DNA of 64,000 nt from Arthrobacter sp. ISL-65 (GTDB lineage Bacteria > Actinomycetota > Actinomycetes > Actinomycetales > Micrococcaceae), in assembly GCF_018613795.1 (NCBI RefSeq), contig NZ_JAGGPN010000012.1, forward strand, positions 19,769 to 83,768. Reading direction: 5' to 3'. The notes below the pieces were generated by a model. It made no database searches and was not told the origin of the DNA. It saw nothing but the letters and a program-made list of their open reading frames with translations. Position numbers and translations under genes: made by a program. The first letter of the stretch is position 1; each line of letters begins with the position of its first letter. This document shows positions 26,640 through 35,105 of this stretch, in pieces.

Positions 26640-26906
26640 TCAGATGCTGTCCAGGGCAAAGCCTCTCGGCGGGAAGTCGTGGCTCGGTCTTTGCACCTGC
26701 CGCGGCTGGCCTATCACCAGCTTCCAGCTCATGGGGGTTCCGTTCGCTGGGGGCATGATGCTCCCCTCGGTGATGAAGTGCGGGGTTGCCTCGTCATCGA
26801 GGGGTGCCCACCAGCCGTTCGCCGGGCAGTGATCGCCGGTCCGCGGCCTGGGTGTCCGGCCCTTGCCGCTCGACCCTGTGTGCTGTAACTGGATGCGCTT
26901 CTTCAT
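26640..26906 (-). CDS. small conserved protein with CPxxGWWxP motif
   Basis: 88 residues. Core TGDHCPANGWWAPLDDE then FITEGSIMPP and GTPMSWKLV (about 23-62) has the pattern of small actinobacterial proteins in which a CP..G.W.P box is followed by EGS.MP and a Trp. Basic N-terminus (MKKRIQ), no membrane segment. AAGGAA lies before the ATG. Single cysteine. Function unknown. Confidence 0.65.
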   Translation of the reverse strand: MKKRIQLQHTGSSGKGRTPRPRTGDHCPANGWWAPLDDEATPHFITEGSIMPPANGTPMSWKLVIGQPRQVQRPSHDFPPRGFALDSI

Positions 26907-27240
26907 GATTCGTTCCTTGGGAGGCTTTCTGTTTGGCGGATGAGGTGAATGCCGTGGTGGCTTAGGCCGCGACAGGTTGTGCCGGTCGATTGCAGGGGGG
27001 CAGGTCGTGGGCTTCGGAGACGGAGGGGTGCGCCGCGTGGCCTGCCTGTCCTCGAGGCTTGTGCATCTAACCGATGACTAATGAGCGGGGCGAATCACCT
27101 TTTAAACGCCATCGCAACACCATTCTTACATTAGGATTGTTGACAATGCTACACCGGTCTTCTAGATTTATGTAACCCACATCACAGGATGATCAGTTCC
27201 TGCTTAGGTGCCCGGCTGGTCCCGGGCGGATGGAGTTCAT
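26907..27240. other. intergenic and leader region before ehuB
   Basis: No gene seen. AT-richer than its surroundings from about 27075. Contains the ehuB promoter and operator (27136-27168) and a leader of about 65 nt. Confidence 0.6.
27136..27168 (+). promoter_or_regulatory. ehuB promoter with ATTGTTGACAAT operator
   Basis: The palindrome ATTGTTGACAAT (27136-27147) contains the -35 box TTGACA (27140-27145). A 17-bp spacer leads to TAGATT (27163-27168). First member of the operator family described in the findings. Confidence 0.8.
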
Positions 27241-28134
27241 ATGACAGTCAACATTTCACGGCGGAACCTTCTGCGGGGCGCGGGGGTGGCGGCATTCGGT
27301 GCCACTGTTGCGGGCTGGGCCACGGGCTGCTCCAGTGTGCCCGTGGGCGGCCCGGCGACAGGCGCTTCGAGCAACCTGTTGGAGACGGCGAAGTCCCAGG
27401 GATTCCTCCGGGTGGGCATCGCGAATGAGCCGCCGTACACCCAGGTCAGCACGGATGGAAAGGTCACCGGCTGCGAGCCGGACGTGCTGCGCGCCGTGTG
27501 CAAACGCCTCGGCATCAATGATGTCCAAGGGGTCATTACGCCCTACGAATCCATGATTCCCGGCCTAAATGCCAACCGCTGGGACGTCATTGCGGCCGGC
27601 CTCTTCATGAAGGAGTCCCGGTGCGGACAGGTTCTCTACTCGGAGCCCGTCATCGTGTCCACCGAGTCCTTCGCTACGCCGAAGGGCAACCCGAAAGGGA
27701 TCTTGACCGTGGCCGACATCTTGGCCGATAAATCGCTTAAAGTAGCTGTCCTGCCGGGCGGCTTTGAGGAAGGTGTCCTTAAGACGGCCAACGTCCCTGC
27801 CTCCCAGCAGGTCAAAATCAATGATGGGCGCAGCGGGCTCGAAGCGCTCAAAGCAAGCCGCGCCGATGCCTTCATGCTTCCCACGCTGTCTCTGACGGCC
27901 CTGGCCAAGGACGACGCGAGCTTCGACGTCACCAAACCGGTGGACGACGCGCCGCGGACGGGCTCGGGGGCTGCCTTCCGCAAGTCCGACGCCGCCTTCC
28001 ATGAGGCTTACAACAAGGAACTCGCCGCCTTCAAGAAGACGCCTGAGTTTGCAGCGATCCTGACCAAATGGGGATTTGACGCGACGGTCGTGGAGGGCGT
28101 CACGGCCCAGGAGCTATGCCAGACCGCCGGCTGA
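27241..28134 (+). CDS. ehuB: EhuB-type ectoine/hydroxyectoine substrate-binding lipoprotein
   Basis: 297 residues. Tat-type signal (SRRNLLRG) with a lipobox GWATGC (about 30), so exported folded and lipid-anchored. Periplasmic-binding fold of the polar amino acid family. The segment VGIANEPPYTQV, PYESMIPGLNANRWDVIAAG and a following SRCGQVLYSEP match EhuB, the binding protein of ectoine uptake systems. ATG 27241 follows GGATGGAG; the GTG at 27208 is less likely. First gene of ehuBCDA, under the 27136 operator. Ligand specificity (ectoine versus another cyclic amino acid) is inferred. Confidence 0.83.
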   Translation: MTVNISRRNLLRGAGVAAFGATVAGWATGCSSVPVGGPATGASSNLLETAKSQGFLRVGIANEPPYTQVSTDGKVTGCEPDVLRAVCKRLGINDVQGVITPYESMIPGLNANRWDVIAAGLFMKESRCGQVLYSEPVIVSTESFATPKGNPKGILTVADILADKSLKVAVLPGGFEEGVLKTANVPASQQVKINDGRSGLEALKASRADAFMLPTLSLTALAKDDASFDVTKPVDDAPRTGSGAAFRKSDAAFHEAYNKELAAFKKTPEFAAILTKWGFDATVVEGVTAQELCQTAG

Positions 28135-28162
28135 TGCTCCTCGCGCTGAAGAGGAGTAGCGT

Positions 28163-28861
28163 ATGTCCGCTGTGATCGACTATGCACCGCTGCTGTGGCA
28201 GGGCCTCCTGACCACCATCCTGGTCACGGTGCTCAGCGGTGCCCTTTGCGTGGTGGTCGCCTTCGCGGCAGGGCTGGCACGCCTGTCCCGGCACCGGTTC
28301 CTGAGCTGGCCCGCCGGCATCTTCATCGAGGTGTTCCGGGGTACATCCCTGTTGGTGCAGATGTTCTGGCTCTTCTTTGCATTGCCGTTCTTCGGGATCC
28401 AGCTTCATCCGGTGACTGCCGCGGTCCTTGCTCTTGGGCTAAATGAGGGCGCGTATGCTGCCGAAGTGGTGCGGGGCGCCATTGCGAGCCGAGCCAAGGG
28501 CCAGACCGAGGCGTGCATCGCCCTCGGGATGGAGCCGGCGCTCAGGCTACGCAGGATCATCATCCCGCAGTCAATTCCCGCCATGCTGCCTCCTTTTGGC
28601 AATGTCATGGTTGACCTGCTCAAGAACACCTCCCTGGTTTCGCTGGTCACCGTGGCAGATCTGACCTTCAGCGCCCAGATGATCCGCAGCACCACAGGGC
28701 AGACGACGGCGATATTCCTCACCATTTTGGTGGTGTACTTCGTACTGTCCTACCTGCTGACACTCCTGACGGGATGGTTGGAACGGCGCTTCGCACTGGA
28801 CCGGAAGGCCCTGGCCGCCCAGCGTAAGGAAAGCCGTCTCATGAAAGTAGGTGCAGCATGA
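28163..28861 (+). CDS. ehuC: EhuC-type ABC permease
   Basis: 232 residues, His/Glu/Gln/Arg-type permease with about five membrane segments. The EAA loop that contacts the ATPase is visible as TEACIALGMEPALRLRRIIIPQ (about 112-135). Helix 3 region VFRGTSLLVQMFW is typical of the family. GAGGAG precedes the ATG. Overlaps ehuD by 4 bp (ATGA), so one operon. Forms the membrane channel together with EhuD. Confidence 0.87.
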   Translation: MSAVIDYAPLLWQGLLTTILVTVLSGALCVVVAFAAGLARLSRHRFLSWPAGIFIEVFRGTSLLVQMFWLFFALPFFGIQLHPVTAAVLALGLNEGAYAAEVVRGAIASRAKGQTEACIALGMEPALRLRRIIIPQSIPAMLPPFGNVMVDLLKNTSLVSLVTVADLTFSAQMIRSTTGQTTAIFLTILVVYFVLSYLLTLLTGWLERRFALDRKALAAQRKESRLMKVGAA

Positions 28862-29514
28862 TCTGGGATAACAACTTCGCTATTTCAGTCTTTCCCCTGC
28901 TCCTGGAAGGACTTGGCGTCACCGTTCAAATCACCCTGCTGGGCACGGTGCTCGCCGCCGTCCTTGGGTTGGTCTTCGCCGTCCTTCGAAGGCTTGCCAT
29001 TCCGGTCCTCTCGCCGGTGGTTTCCTTCCTTGTGGTTTTTGTGCGCGGGACGCCGCTGCTGGTTCAGGCCTATTGCGCCTTTTTCGTACTGCCGGCCTAC
29101 GGCGTCAGCTTCGACGCTTTGACCACCGGCGTGGTGGTCATCGGCATCAACTACAGCGCATACATGGCTGAGGTCTACCGCAGCGGAATCCAGGGTGTTC
29201 CCAAGGGCCAATGGGAGGCGGCAACGGCGCTCAGCCTCCCCGGTGCGCGTACTTGGGGACGGATAATCCTTCCGCAGGCGATCCGCACCGTGGTGCCCAT
29301 GCTCGGCAATTATCTCATTCAGATGCTCAAGGACTCGGCCGTCCTGTCCGCCATCACCGTCGTGGAGCTCATGGCTACGGCACAGGCCATCGGCAGCTCA
29401 AACTTCCGCTACCTGGAACCGCTCACCATGGCCGCCCTGCTGTTCCTGGCAGTCAGCTACCCGGCTTCCCGGCTCGTAAACAGATTGGAGAGGCGCTATG
29501 CGCCCCAGCACTGA
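28858..29514 (+). CDS. ehuD: EhuD-type ABC permease
   Basis: 218 residues, second permease of the same family, about five membrane segments. FVRGTPLLVQAY (about 60) and the EAA loop WEAATALSLPGARTWGRIILPQ (about 119) are present. Start overlaps ehuC and the 3' end overlaps ehuA by 17 bp. Typical heterodimeric pair of an amino-acid type importer. Confidence 0.87.
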   Translation: MIWDNNFAISVFPLLLEGLGVTVQITLLGTVLAAVLGLVFAVLRRLAIPVLSPVVSFLVVFVRGTPLLVQAYCAFFVLPAYGVSFDALTTGVVVIGINYSAYMAEVYRSGIQGVPKGQWEAATALSLPGARTWGRIILPQAIRTVVPMLGNYLIQMLKDSAVLSAITVVELMATAQAIGSSNFRYLEPLTMAALLFLAVSYPASRLVNRLERRYAPQH

Positions 29515-30313
29515 ACCCCAACCCTTGAGCGTGGGCACTGCCCTGGCTCCGGAGCCGATTATCCGCTTCGAGAATGTCAGCAAGAACTGGGGATCAAACC
29601 ACGTCCTCAAGTCGCTGAACTTCGAGGTTGCTCCTGGTGAGAAAGTCTCTATTATTGGCCCTTCCGGATCTGGCAAGACCACCATTTTGCGCATTCTCAT
29701 GACGCTTGAGACCCCCAGTGAAGGGCTGGTAAAGGTCGACGGCGATGTGCTGTGGAATGTCACGCCAGGGCAGAAGGTCCGCGAAACCCGGCAGCTGCGC
29801 GAGACGCGGAGGAAGATCGGCATGGTTTTCCAGCAGTTCAATCTCTTCCCGCACATGACCGCGATGGAGAACATCATCGAGGCACCGATCCACGTTCTGG
29901 GAATGAAGAAGGCCGAAGCGCGGGAGCGGGCCGCAGACCTGCTCAATCTCGTAGGGCTTGGGAAGCACATGAACCACACCCCGCCCCAGATGTCCGGCGG
30001 CCAGCAGCAGCGCGTGGCCATTGCCAGGGCACTGGCCATGCGGCCGAAGGTGCTGTTGTTCGACGAGCCCACCTCGGCCCTGGACCCCGAACTGATCGGT
30101 GAGGTGCTGAACGTGATCCGGAACCTGGCCCACACCACCGACATGACCATGCTGATGGTGACGCACGAAATGCGGTTCGCCGAGGAGATTTCAGACCGCG
30201 TGGTGATGTTCGATAACGGTGCCGCCGTGGAGAGCGGACCGCCTGCTCAGATCTTCAAGGACCCGCAGCAGGAGCGGACCCGGACCTTCCTCCGGGCTGT
30301 GCTGCAGCACTGA
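29498..30313 (+). CDS. ehuA: EhuA-type ABC ATPase
   Basis: 271 residues. Walker A GPSGSGKTT (about 52), Q-loop VFQQFNLFPHMT (about 110), signature MSGGQQQRVAIARALA (about 167), Walker B VLLFDEPTSALDPE (about 188) and switch His in MVTHEMRFA (about 224). The run ILRILMTLE after Walker A is characteristic of EhuA. The N-terminal about 20 residues are a variable extension. GGAGAGG precedes the ATG. Energises uptake through EhuCD. Confidence 0.9.
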   Translation: MRPSTEPQPLSVGTALAPEPIIRFENVSKNWGSNHVLKSLNFEVAPGEKVSIIGPSGSGKTTILRILMTLETPSEGLVKVDGDVLWNVTPGQKVRETRQLRETRRKIGMVFQQFNLFPHMTAMENIIEAPIHVLGMKKAEARERAADLLNLVGLGKHMNHTPPQMSGGQQQRVAIARALAMRPKVLLFDEPTSALDPELIGEVLNVIRNLAHTTDMTMLMVTHEMRFAEEISDRVVMFDNGAAVESGPPAQIFKDPQQERTRTFLRAVLQH

Positions 30314-30845
30314 TAGGGTCCTGACACTTCGCGGGCGCTGGCCCGGGCTGCTCGGTGACGCCGATGCTGCCCGGGCCAGCGCTTGATTTTTGTGCGCTGC
30401 GGATGGTGGCCAGTAGGGATATTTCAACCGGTGCGCCGTCGGGCAGGCTGGAAACCCCGACGGCGGCACGCACCGGCCGCCCCCGGTCACCAAAGTATGA
30501 AACCAGCACTTCGGACGCGCCGTCCATCACCCGCGGATGGTCCGTGAAGTCGCTGCCGGCGCAGACATAGCCGGTCATCGAGACAATCTCCTCGATGCGG
30601 TCCAAGCCGCCGGCATGCGCAGCCAAGGACGCCAGGCAGTTCAGCACGGCCGTGGCCGCGGCCGACCGTCCTTCCTCCACTGTCAGGTCCTGGCCCACGC
30701 GGCCGCGGTGTTCCAGCATTCCCTGCACGGCAGACGTGTGCCCGGCTGTGTAGAGGACGCCGTGTGCTTCCCGGACGGGTACGTAGTTCCCGGCGGGCTG
30801 GGGGGTGGGGGGAAGCGTGCGGACCGAAGTTTTATTTTCATTCAT
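30255..30845 (-). CDS. RidA family protein with C-terminal extension
   Basis: 196 residues. Residues 15-150 are a RidA/YjgF fold (VLYTAGHTSAVQG, then ASLAAHAGGLDRIEEIVSMTGYV and RPVRAAVGVSSLPDGAPVEISLLA with the conserved Arg and Glu). Such proteins hydrolyse reactive enamines/imines made by PLP enzymes, which fits the several aminotransferases of this island. The last about 45 residues are Pro/Ala/Gly-rich and overlap the end of ehuA on the other strand, so they may be a loss-of-stop extension. Divergent from the 30890 gene with an operator between; its -10 (TACAAT) lies in the operator. Confidence 0.83.
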   Translation of the reverse strand: MNENKTSVRTLPPTPQPAGNYVPVREAHGVLYTAGHTSAVQGMLEHRGRVGQDLTVEEGRSAAATAVLNCLASLAAHAGGLDRIEEIVSMTGYVCAGSDFTDHPRVMDGASEVLVSYFGDRGRPVRAAVGVSSLPDGAPVEISLLATIRSAQKSSAGPGSIGVTEQPGPAPAKCQDPISAAAQPGGRSGSAPAAGP

Positions 30846-30853
30846 AACGAGTC

Positions 30854-30865
30854 ATTGTAGACAAT
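30854..30865. promoter_or_regulatory. GntR-type operator between ridA and the racemase-like gene
   Basis: ATTGTAGACAAT, one change from the island consensus and still a palindrome in its arms. It is 8 nt from the ridA start codon and 24 nt from the divergent start at 30890, so it can control both. Confidence 0.7.
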
Positions 30866-30889
30866 CGAACAAATATGAGAAAGTGACGT

Positions 30890-31657
30890 ATGACACTCAT
30901 ACCTAACCCCGCTCTGGCACCCGCCGCGGATCCGCCGGGTCCGCAACCCTGGCAGGATATCGGCGTCGTCTGCCCCTTCGATATGGCCCTTGACCACGAG
31001 CTGTGGCGCTGGATGCCCGACGGGGTGAACCTCGTTTTTACCCGGACTCCCTATTACGACCAGCCCGTAGGCCTGGACATGGCCGAGGAGATCAGCGACC
31101 ATGGCGAAATCCAGGACGCCGTCCGCAGTCTCGTGGCCATTCGGCCTGCCGTGGTGACATATGCCTGCACGTCCGGCAGCTTCGTGCACGGCGTCGAGGG
31201 GGCCAGGAAACTTTCGGCGGCGATGGTCCAAGCGGGAGCGCCGGCAGCGGTGACCACCTCGGAGGGCCTGTTGATGGCTTTGGACGCCCTGGGTGTCAGC
31301 AGGGTTGCGGTCGCCACACCCTATCTCGCAGAGCTTACAAACCGGTTGACGTCATTTTTGGAGCAGGGCGGGAAGTCGGTGGTCTCGCATGAGGGGCTGG
31401 GGCTGGACCGCGACATCTGGACGGTCCCGTACGCCACCACCTGCGAGCTGATCCGCCAGGCGGACCGCCCGGAGGCCGAGGCCGTCTTCGTAAGCTGCAC
31501 CAATCTGCCCACCTATGACCTCATCGCTTATATGGAACGGGAGTTGGGGAAGCCGGTGATCACGGCCAACCAGGTTACTGCATGGAGTGGGCTGCGGCTG
31601 ATGGGCCGCGAGGCCGTAGGTCCGGACCAACTCTTGCTCCAGGCTGGGGTCAAGTAG
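30890..31657 (+). CDS. maleate isomerase / Asp-Glu racemase / EutA-like protein
   Basis: 255 residues, the length of maleate isomerase and arylmalonate decarboxylase relatives, the family that includes EutA of ectoine utilisation. Both catalytic-type cysteines are present: VTYACTSGSF (about residue 88) and VFVSCTNLPTYD (about 201). The C-terminus ends with ITANQVTAWSGLRL, shared with the second homologue at 31762. Substrate unknown; a cis-trans isomerase or racemase acting on an acidic catabolite is likely. Convergent with 31762-32508. Confidence 0.82.
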   Translation: MTLIPNPALAPAADPPGPQPWQDIGVVCPFDMALDHELWRWMPDGVNLVFTRTPYYDQPVGLDMAEEISDHGEIQDAVRSLVAIRPAVVTYACTSGSFVHGVEGARKLSAAMVQAGAPAAVTTSEGLLMALDALGVSRVAVATPYLAELTNRLTSFLEQGGKSVVSHEGLGLDRDIWTVPYATTCELIRQADRPEAEAVFVSCTNLPTYDLIAYMERELGKPVITANQVTAWSGLRLMGREAVGPDQLLLQAGVK

Positions 31658-31694
31658 CAAGATCTCCGCTTCTTCCTGAGCGCACCAGACAAGT

Positions 31695-31740
31695 AAAGAC
31701 CTCCTGGCCGGCGGATATCCGCTGGCCAGGAGGTCTTTTT
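31695..31740. terminator. bidirectional intrinsic terminator
   Basis: AAAGACCTCCTGGCC pairs with GGCCAGGAGGTCTTT, with inner GCGGAT/ATCCGC pairs, followed by TTTTT. It serves the two convergent racemase-like genes. Confidence 0.9.
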
Positions 31741-31761
31741 GGTTCGCTGTGGTGGCCTGTA

Positions 31762-32508
31762 TTAGGAGGCGCTCTTCTGCAGAGGGCGGAACAGCGTGCC
31801 CAGCTGGTCGGAGTGCACGGTCCGGCCGGCGAGCTGCAGTCCATACCAGGCGGTCACCTGATTCGCAGTGAGCACTGTCTTTCCGAGTACTGATTCCAGT
31901 TCGTTGATCCAGCGGACCGTGTGCAGGGCGGTGTCCGGAATCAGGACGGCCTCAGCCTCGGGAGCGTTGGCGCTGAGTGCCAGCTCAATCACGCTGTCGT
32001 GGTCAAGTTCGCCGGCGTCCTCTCCGGAGGCGATGTCATGGGAAGCCATATCAAGGACTTCGATGCCCTGGTGGCCAAGCAGTTCCACGAAGTGGCGGGA
32101 GACATCGTCGGGGTAGGTTGCGGAGATGGAAACCTTTGTGATGCCCAGGTGGCGCAGTGCTGCGGCGAAGGCCAGCGAGGCGGAAGACGTAGGAACGTTG
32201 ATTGCGTCCTGGATCTCCCGCGCCTGCTGGTGTGCGCCGTCCCAGCCGAATACAAAGCTGCCTGAGGTGCACGCCCACATGACGGCGTCCGCTTCATGCT
32301 CGCGGGCAATCTCGCTGGCGCCCGAGAGCAGCCTCTCGGGCTTGCCCAGATCCAGAAGTGCCTCCACCTCGTGGGTAGTAATCTCATCAGGACCGCCGAC
32401 TGAGGTATGCACCACCGGGAGACGGATGTCATCTCCCAGGACCGACTCTAGGTAGGGGTATTCGTCCTCGGCGCTGTGGCCGGGATAAAGCATTCCGACA
32501 GTTGTCAT
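31762..32508 (-). CDS. second EutA/maleate-isomerase-like protein, lacking the second cysteine
   Basis: 248 residues, homologous to 30890-31657 (same VMWACTSGSF box at about 80 and the same TANQVTAWYGL end). At the position of the second catalytic cysteine it has LIPDTALHT (about 192), so only one Cys remains. This breaks the two-cysteine racemase mechanism and suggests either a different reaction (lyase/decarboxylase-like) or a non-catalytic partner. AAAGGAG precedes the ATG. An operator lies 73 bp upstream. Confidence 0.8.
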   Translation of the reverse strand: MTTVGMLYPGHSAEDEYPYLESVLGDDIRLPVVHTSVGGPDEITTHEVEALLDLGKPERLLSGASEIAREHEADAVMWACTSGSFVFGWDGAHQQAREIQDAINVPTSSASLAFAAALRHLGITKVSISATYPDDVSRHFVELLGHQGIEVLDMASHDIASGEDAGELDHDSVIELALSANAPEAEAVLIPDTALHTVRWINELESVLGKTVLTANQVTAWYGLQLAGRTVHSDQLGTLFRPLQKSAS

Positions 32509-32580
32509 TTCGCTCCTTTGCGACGGGCCGCATGGTACGGCATGGGGCTGTTCAGTGTCATGGAAATAGCATACAGTTGG

Positions 32581-32592
32581 ATTGTCGACAAT
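32581..32592 (-). promoter_or_regulatory. GntR-type operator upstream of 31762-32508
   Basis: ATTGTCGACAAT, a perfect palindrome, one base from the consensus. Lies in the 295-bp region between two divergent genes; this region has no other gene. Confidence 0.75.
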
Positions 32593-32708
32593 CGAAGAGC
32601 CCTGAGGGGCGGAATTAGCTGGCGGTTCTTCTGAGGCATGTTCGGCGTGCGGCCTAACGGAATCCGTGGTTCGGACGAAGAGCGTCTTTGTTGAAGAGTA
32701 AAATGCCT

Positions 32709-32720
32709 ATTGTCAACCAT
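32709..32720 (+). promoter_or_regulatory. diverged GntR-type operator before gntR
   Basis: ATTGTCAACCAT, one change from ATTGTCAACAAT. 84 bp before the regulator start, consistent with autoregulation. Confidence 0.6.
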
Positions 32721-32803
32721 GAGACATAGGCTGTCCGCAGGGCGGCCTTAAACTTGAACCAGTCGCCAGGAGTCGATTTCCTGGAAGCAAGAACGGAAAC
32801 AGC

Positions 32804-33457
32804 ATGAAAAGGGGAGCCTTAGACCCGGTTGTGCAGGAGTCCACTCCGGCCATCATCGCCAGGAAAATCCGCGATGCCATTGCCCGCGGTGACTTCGCCC
32901 CCGGCGTCCAGCTGGGTGAAGCGGAACTCGCAAAAGAGCTGGGCGTTAGCCGCGGGCCCCTGCGGGAAGCCATGCAGAGGCTCACGCAGGAGGGTTTGCT
33001 CGTGAGTTACCGGAACCGGGGCCTCTTTGTGGTGTCGATGGATCAGGACGACTTCCGTGACATCTACTTGGCCCGATCGGCCGTCGAGGTTGCAGCCATC
33101 AATCGGGTGGCCGGCACGGACCCGGAGGGCGGTGCCGCCAAGCTGATGGAGGCCGTCCGCGCGATGGAGGCTGCTGCCGCAACGCCCGACGGCCAGGCAA
33201 TCACCGAGGCTGACATGCGTTTTCATGCACTCCTGGTTGAGCTGGCCGGCAGTCCGCGGCTTAAGAAGATGCATGACACGCTTCTGACGGAGACGCAAAT
33301 GTGCCTGAATGCGCTCAAAAGCACCTACGACACGGCGGACAAGCGCATCTCCGAGCACAAGGGAATTGCAGAGGCGATCTCACGGGGGGACTCAGATCTC
33401 GCGGAGAAGCTACTGGCTGAACACATGGATGACGCGCTGATGAGGCTTATTCCGTAG
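32804..33457 (+). CDS. GntR-family regulator (FadR/FCD), likely master of the island
   Basis: 217 residues. Winged helix at residues 12-75 (PGVQLGEAELAKELGVSRGPLREAMQRL) and FCD domain at 80-215 (DMRFHALLVELAGS near 140 and HKGIAEAIS with the metal His near 185). FadR-type proteins bind short palindromes with a GT..AC core, which fits the ATTGTTGACAAT sites around it, including one before its own gene. The effector is probably a pathway intermediate. Start ATG is preceded only by GGAAA. Confidence 0.88.
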   Translation: MKRGALDPVVQESTPAIIARKIRDAIARGDFAPGVQLGEAELAKELGVSRGPLREAMQRLTQEGLLVSYRNRGLFVVSMDQDDFRDIYLARSAVEVAAINRVAGTDPEGGAAKLMEAVRAMEAAAATPDGQAITEADMRFHALLVELAGSPRLKKMHDTLLTETQMCLNALKSTYDTADKRISEHKGIAEAISRGDSDLAEKLLAEHMDDALMRLIP

Positions 33458-33488
33458 GGTGCCCGTTTATCCATAGCTGGGTCCGTTA

Positions 33489-33522
33489 AGGGCCGTCAGA
33501 CTCAATGGTCTGGCGGCCCTTT
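33489..33522 (+). terminator. intrinsic terminator of gntR
   Basis: AGGGCCGTCAGAC pairs with GTCTGGCGGCCCT (one mismatch) around TCAATG, followed by TTCG. T-run is short. Confidence 0.75.
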
Positions 33523-33574
33523 CGCATTCCCTGCCCTTTCCTGGCGCAAGCGGCAAGTGCAATGCTTTCCTCCT

Positions 33575-33604
33575 ATTGTCAACAATGGGACAGTCCGGTA
33601 GTGT
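33575..33604 (+). promoter_or_regulatory. promoter with operator before the ProP-like transporter
   Basis: ATTGTCAACAAT (33575-33586) contains TTGTCA as a -35 box (33576-33581); a 17-bp spacer leads to TAGTGT (33599-33604). Confidence 0.75.
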
Positions 33605-33640
33605 GATGAGCGATACATTTCCCACCAATCGAGGATTGAC

Positions 33641-35035
33641 ATGTCAGAAACACAACCGCTTGGAGCTGGCTCCGGCGCAGGGTTCGTGACTCCGGAGGAA
33701 AACTCACCAGCAGGCAAGAAGGTTCTGCGCCGCGCCATCGCTGCCTCAGCAATGGGTAACGCCACTGAGTGGTTCGATTACGGCGTTTACGCCGTGGCCG
33801 CCACCTACATCGCAGCGAACTTCTTCCCGGGCCAAGGAGCAATGGGAACCGTCTGGACGCTGGCCACTTTTGCGCTGTCCTTCCTCGTGCGGCCTCTCGG
33901 CGGGCTGTTTTGGGGCCCTCTCGGTGACAGGGTTGGGCGCAAGAGGGTACTCGCGCTGACCATCATCCTGATGGCGGCCTCCACCTTCGCCATCGGCCTG
34001 CTGCCGACCCAGTCTGTGACCGGCTGGATAGCCCCGGCCCTGCTGATCCTGCTGCGCATGGTCCAGGGGTTCTCAACTGGAGGCGAGTACGGCGGCGCAG
34101 CGACCTTCATGGCCGAATACGCGCCGGATAAGAGGCGCGGCTTTTGTGGAAGTTTCCTGGAGTTCGGCACCCTGGGCGGGTTTGCGCTCGGTTCGCTCGT
34201 CGTTCTGCTCTGCAGCCTGCTGCTCGGCGACGGGGCCATGACCGAGTGGGGCTGGCGGTTGCCGTTCCTTATCGCCGGGCCTCTCGGTATCGTCGGCATG
34301 TACCTGCGTAACCGGCTGGAAGACACTCCGGTCTTCCGTGAGCTTGAGGCCAGCGGAGAGCTGGAACCGGCCACCAGTACTGCCCTCCGCGACCTTCTCC
34401 GCCATTACTGGCGGCCCATGTTGGTGGTGGCCGGCCTGGTCATTCCGCTGAACGTCGTCAATTACACGCTGCTCAGTTACATGCCCACCTACCTGGAAGG
34501 GACCGTGGGCATGGGCGCCAACACGGTGCTGACGCTGATGTTTGTGGGCCAGCTTGTCATGATGCTGATGATTCCGTTGGCCGGAGCCCGCTCGGACAAG
34601 CTTGGACGAAAGCCCATGTGGTTCATCTCGCTTATTGGCCTTTTTGTCATGGCCGTCCCCATGTATATGGTCATGGCCAATGGCTTCTGGTTCGCGATGC
34701 TCGGATTCGCTGTCCTGGGCCTGCTGTACCTCCCGCAGCTGGCCACAATCTCCGCTACTTTCCCGGCCATGTTTCCCACGCAGGTGCGGTTCGCCGGCTT
34801 CGCAATCACCTACAACGTGAGCACCGCAATCTTCGGCGGGACCGCTCCCATGATGAACGAGCTTCTCGTCAGTTCCACGGGTAACGTTCTGATGCCGGCT
34901 TTCTACATGATGGGCGCCTGCCTCGTGGGTCTGGTCGCCGTGTGGAAAATGCCGGAGACCGCCGGAGCCTCGCTGCGGAACATGAAGATTCCGGGCATCA
35001 AGAAGCTCCCCATCCCGCGCGGGTTGGAACGATAA
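33641..35035 (+). CDS. ProP-like MHS osmolyte symporter
   Basis: 464 residues, 12 membrane segments. Near the start it has ASAMGNATEWFDYGVYA, the ProP-type signature of proline/betaine/ectoine:H+ symporters, then WGPLGDRVGRKRVL (about 94) and AGARSDKLGRKPMW (about 320). The C-terminus lacks the ProP coiled coil, so it is probably not osmosensing. GAGG lies before the ATG. Own promoter with operator. A second uptake route besides EhuBCDA for a compatible solute or a breakdown product. Confidence 0.85.
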   Translation: MSETQPLGAGSGAGFVTPEENSPAGKKVLRRAIAASAMGNATEWFDYGVYAVAATYIAANFFPGQGAMGTVWTLATFALSFLVRPLGGLFWGPLGDRVGRKRVLALTIILMAASTFAIGLLPTQSVTGWIAPALLILLRMVQGFSTGGEYGGAATFMAEYAPDKRRGFCGSFLEFGTLGGFALGSLVVLLCSLLLGDGAMTEWGWRLPFLIAGPLGIVGMYLRNRLEDTPVFRELEASGELEPATSTALRDLLRHYWRPMLVVAGLVIPLNVVNYTLLSYMPTYLEGTVGMGANTVLTLMFVGQLVMMLMIPLAGARSDKLGRKPMWFISLIGLFVMAVPMYMVMANGFWFAMLGFAVLGLLYLPQLATISATFPAMFPTQVRFAGFAITYNVSTAIFGGTAPMMNELLVSSTGNVLMPAFYMMGACLVGLVAVWKMPETAGASLRNMKIPGIKKLPIPRGLER

Positions 35036-35054
35036 ATCCAGCAAGACCGGTTTT

Positions 35055-35105
35055 AGCCCGCGGCGGGCGCCTGAGCGATTGTTCAGGCGCCCGCCGCGGG
35101 CTTTT
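35055..35105 (+). terminator. intrinsic terminator of the ProP-like gene
   Basis: AGCCCGCGGCGGGCGCCTGA pairs perfectly with its complement at 35083-35102 around GCGATTGT, then TTT. Confidence 0.88.

Noticed and set aside
30841..30850. TCATAACGAG as a third copy of the palindromic core
   Set aside because: Only one half of the core and no second arm; chance match near a start codon.
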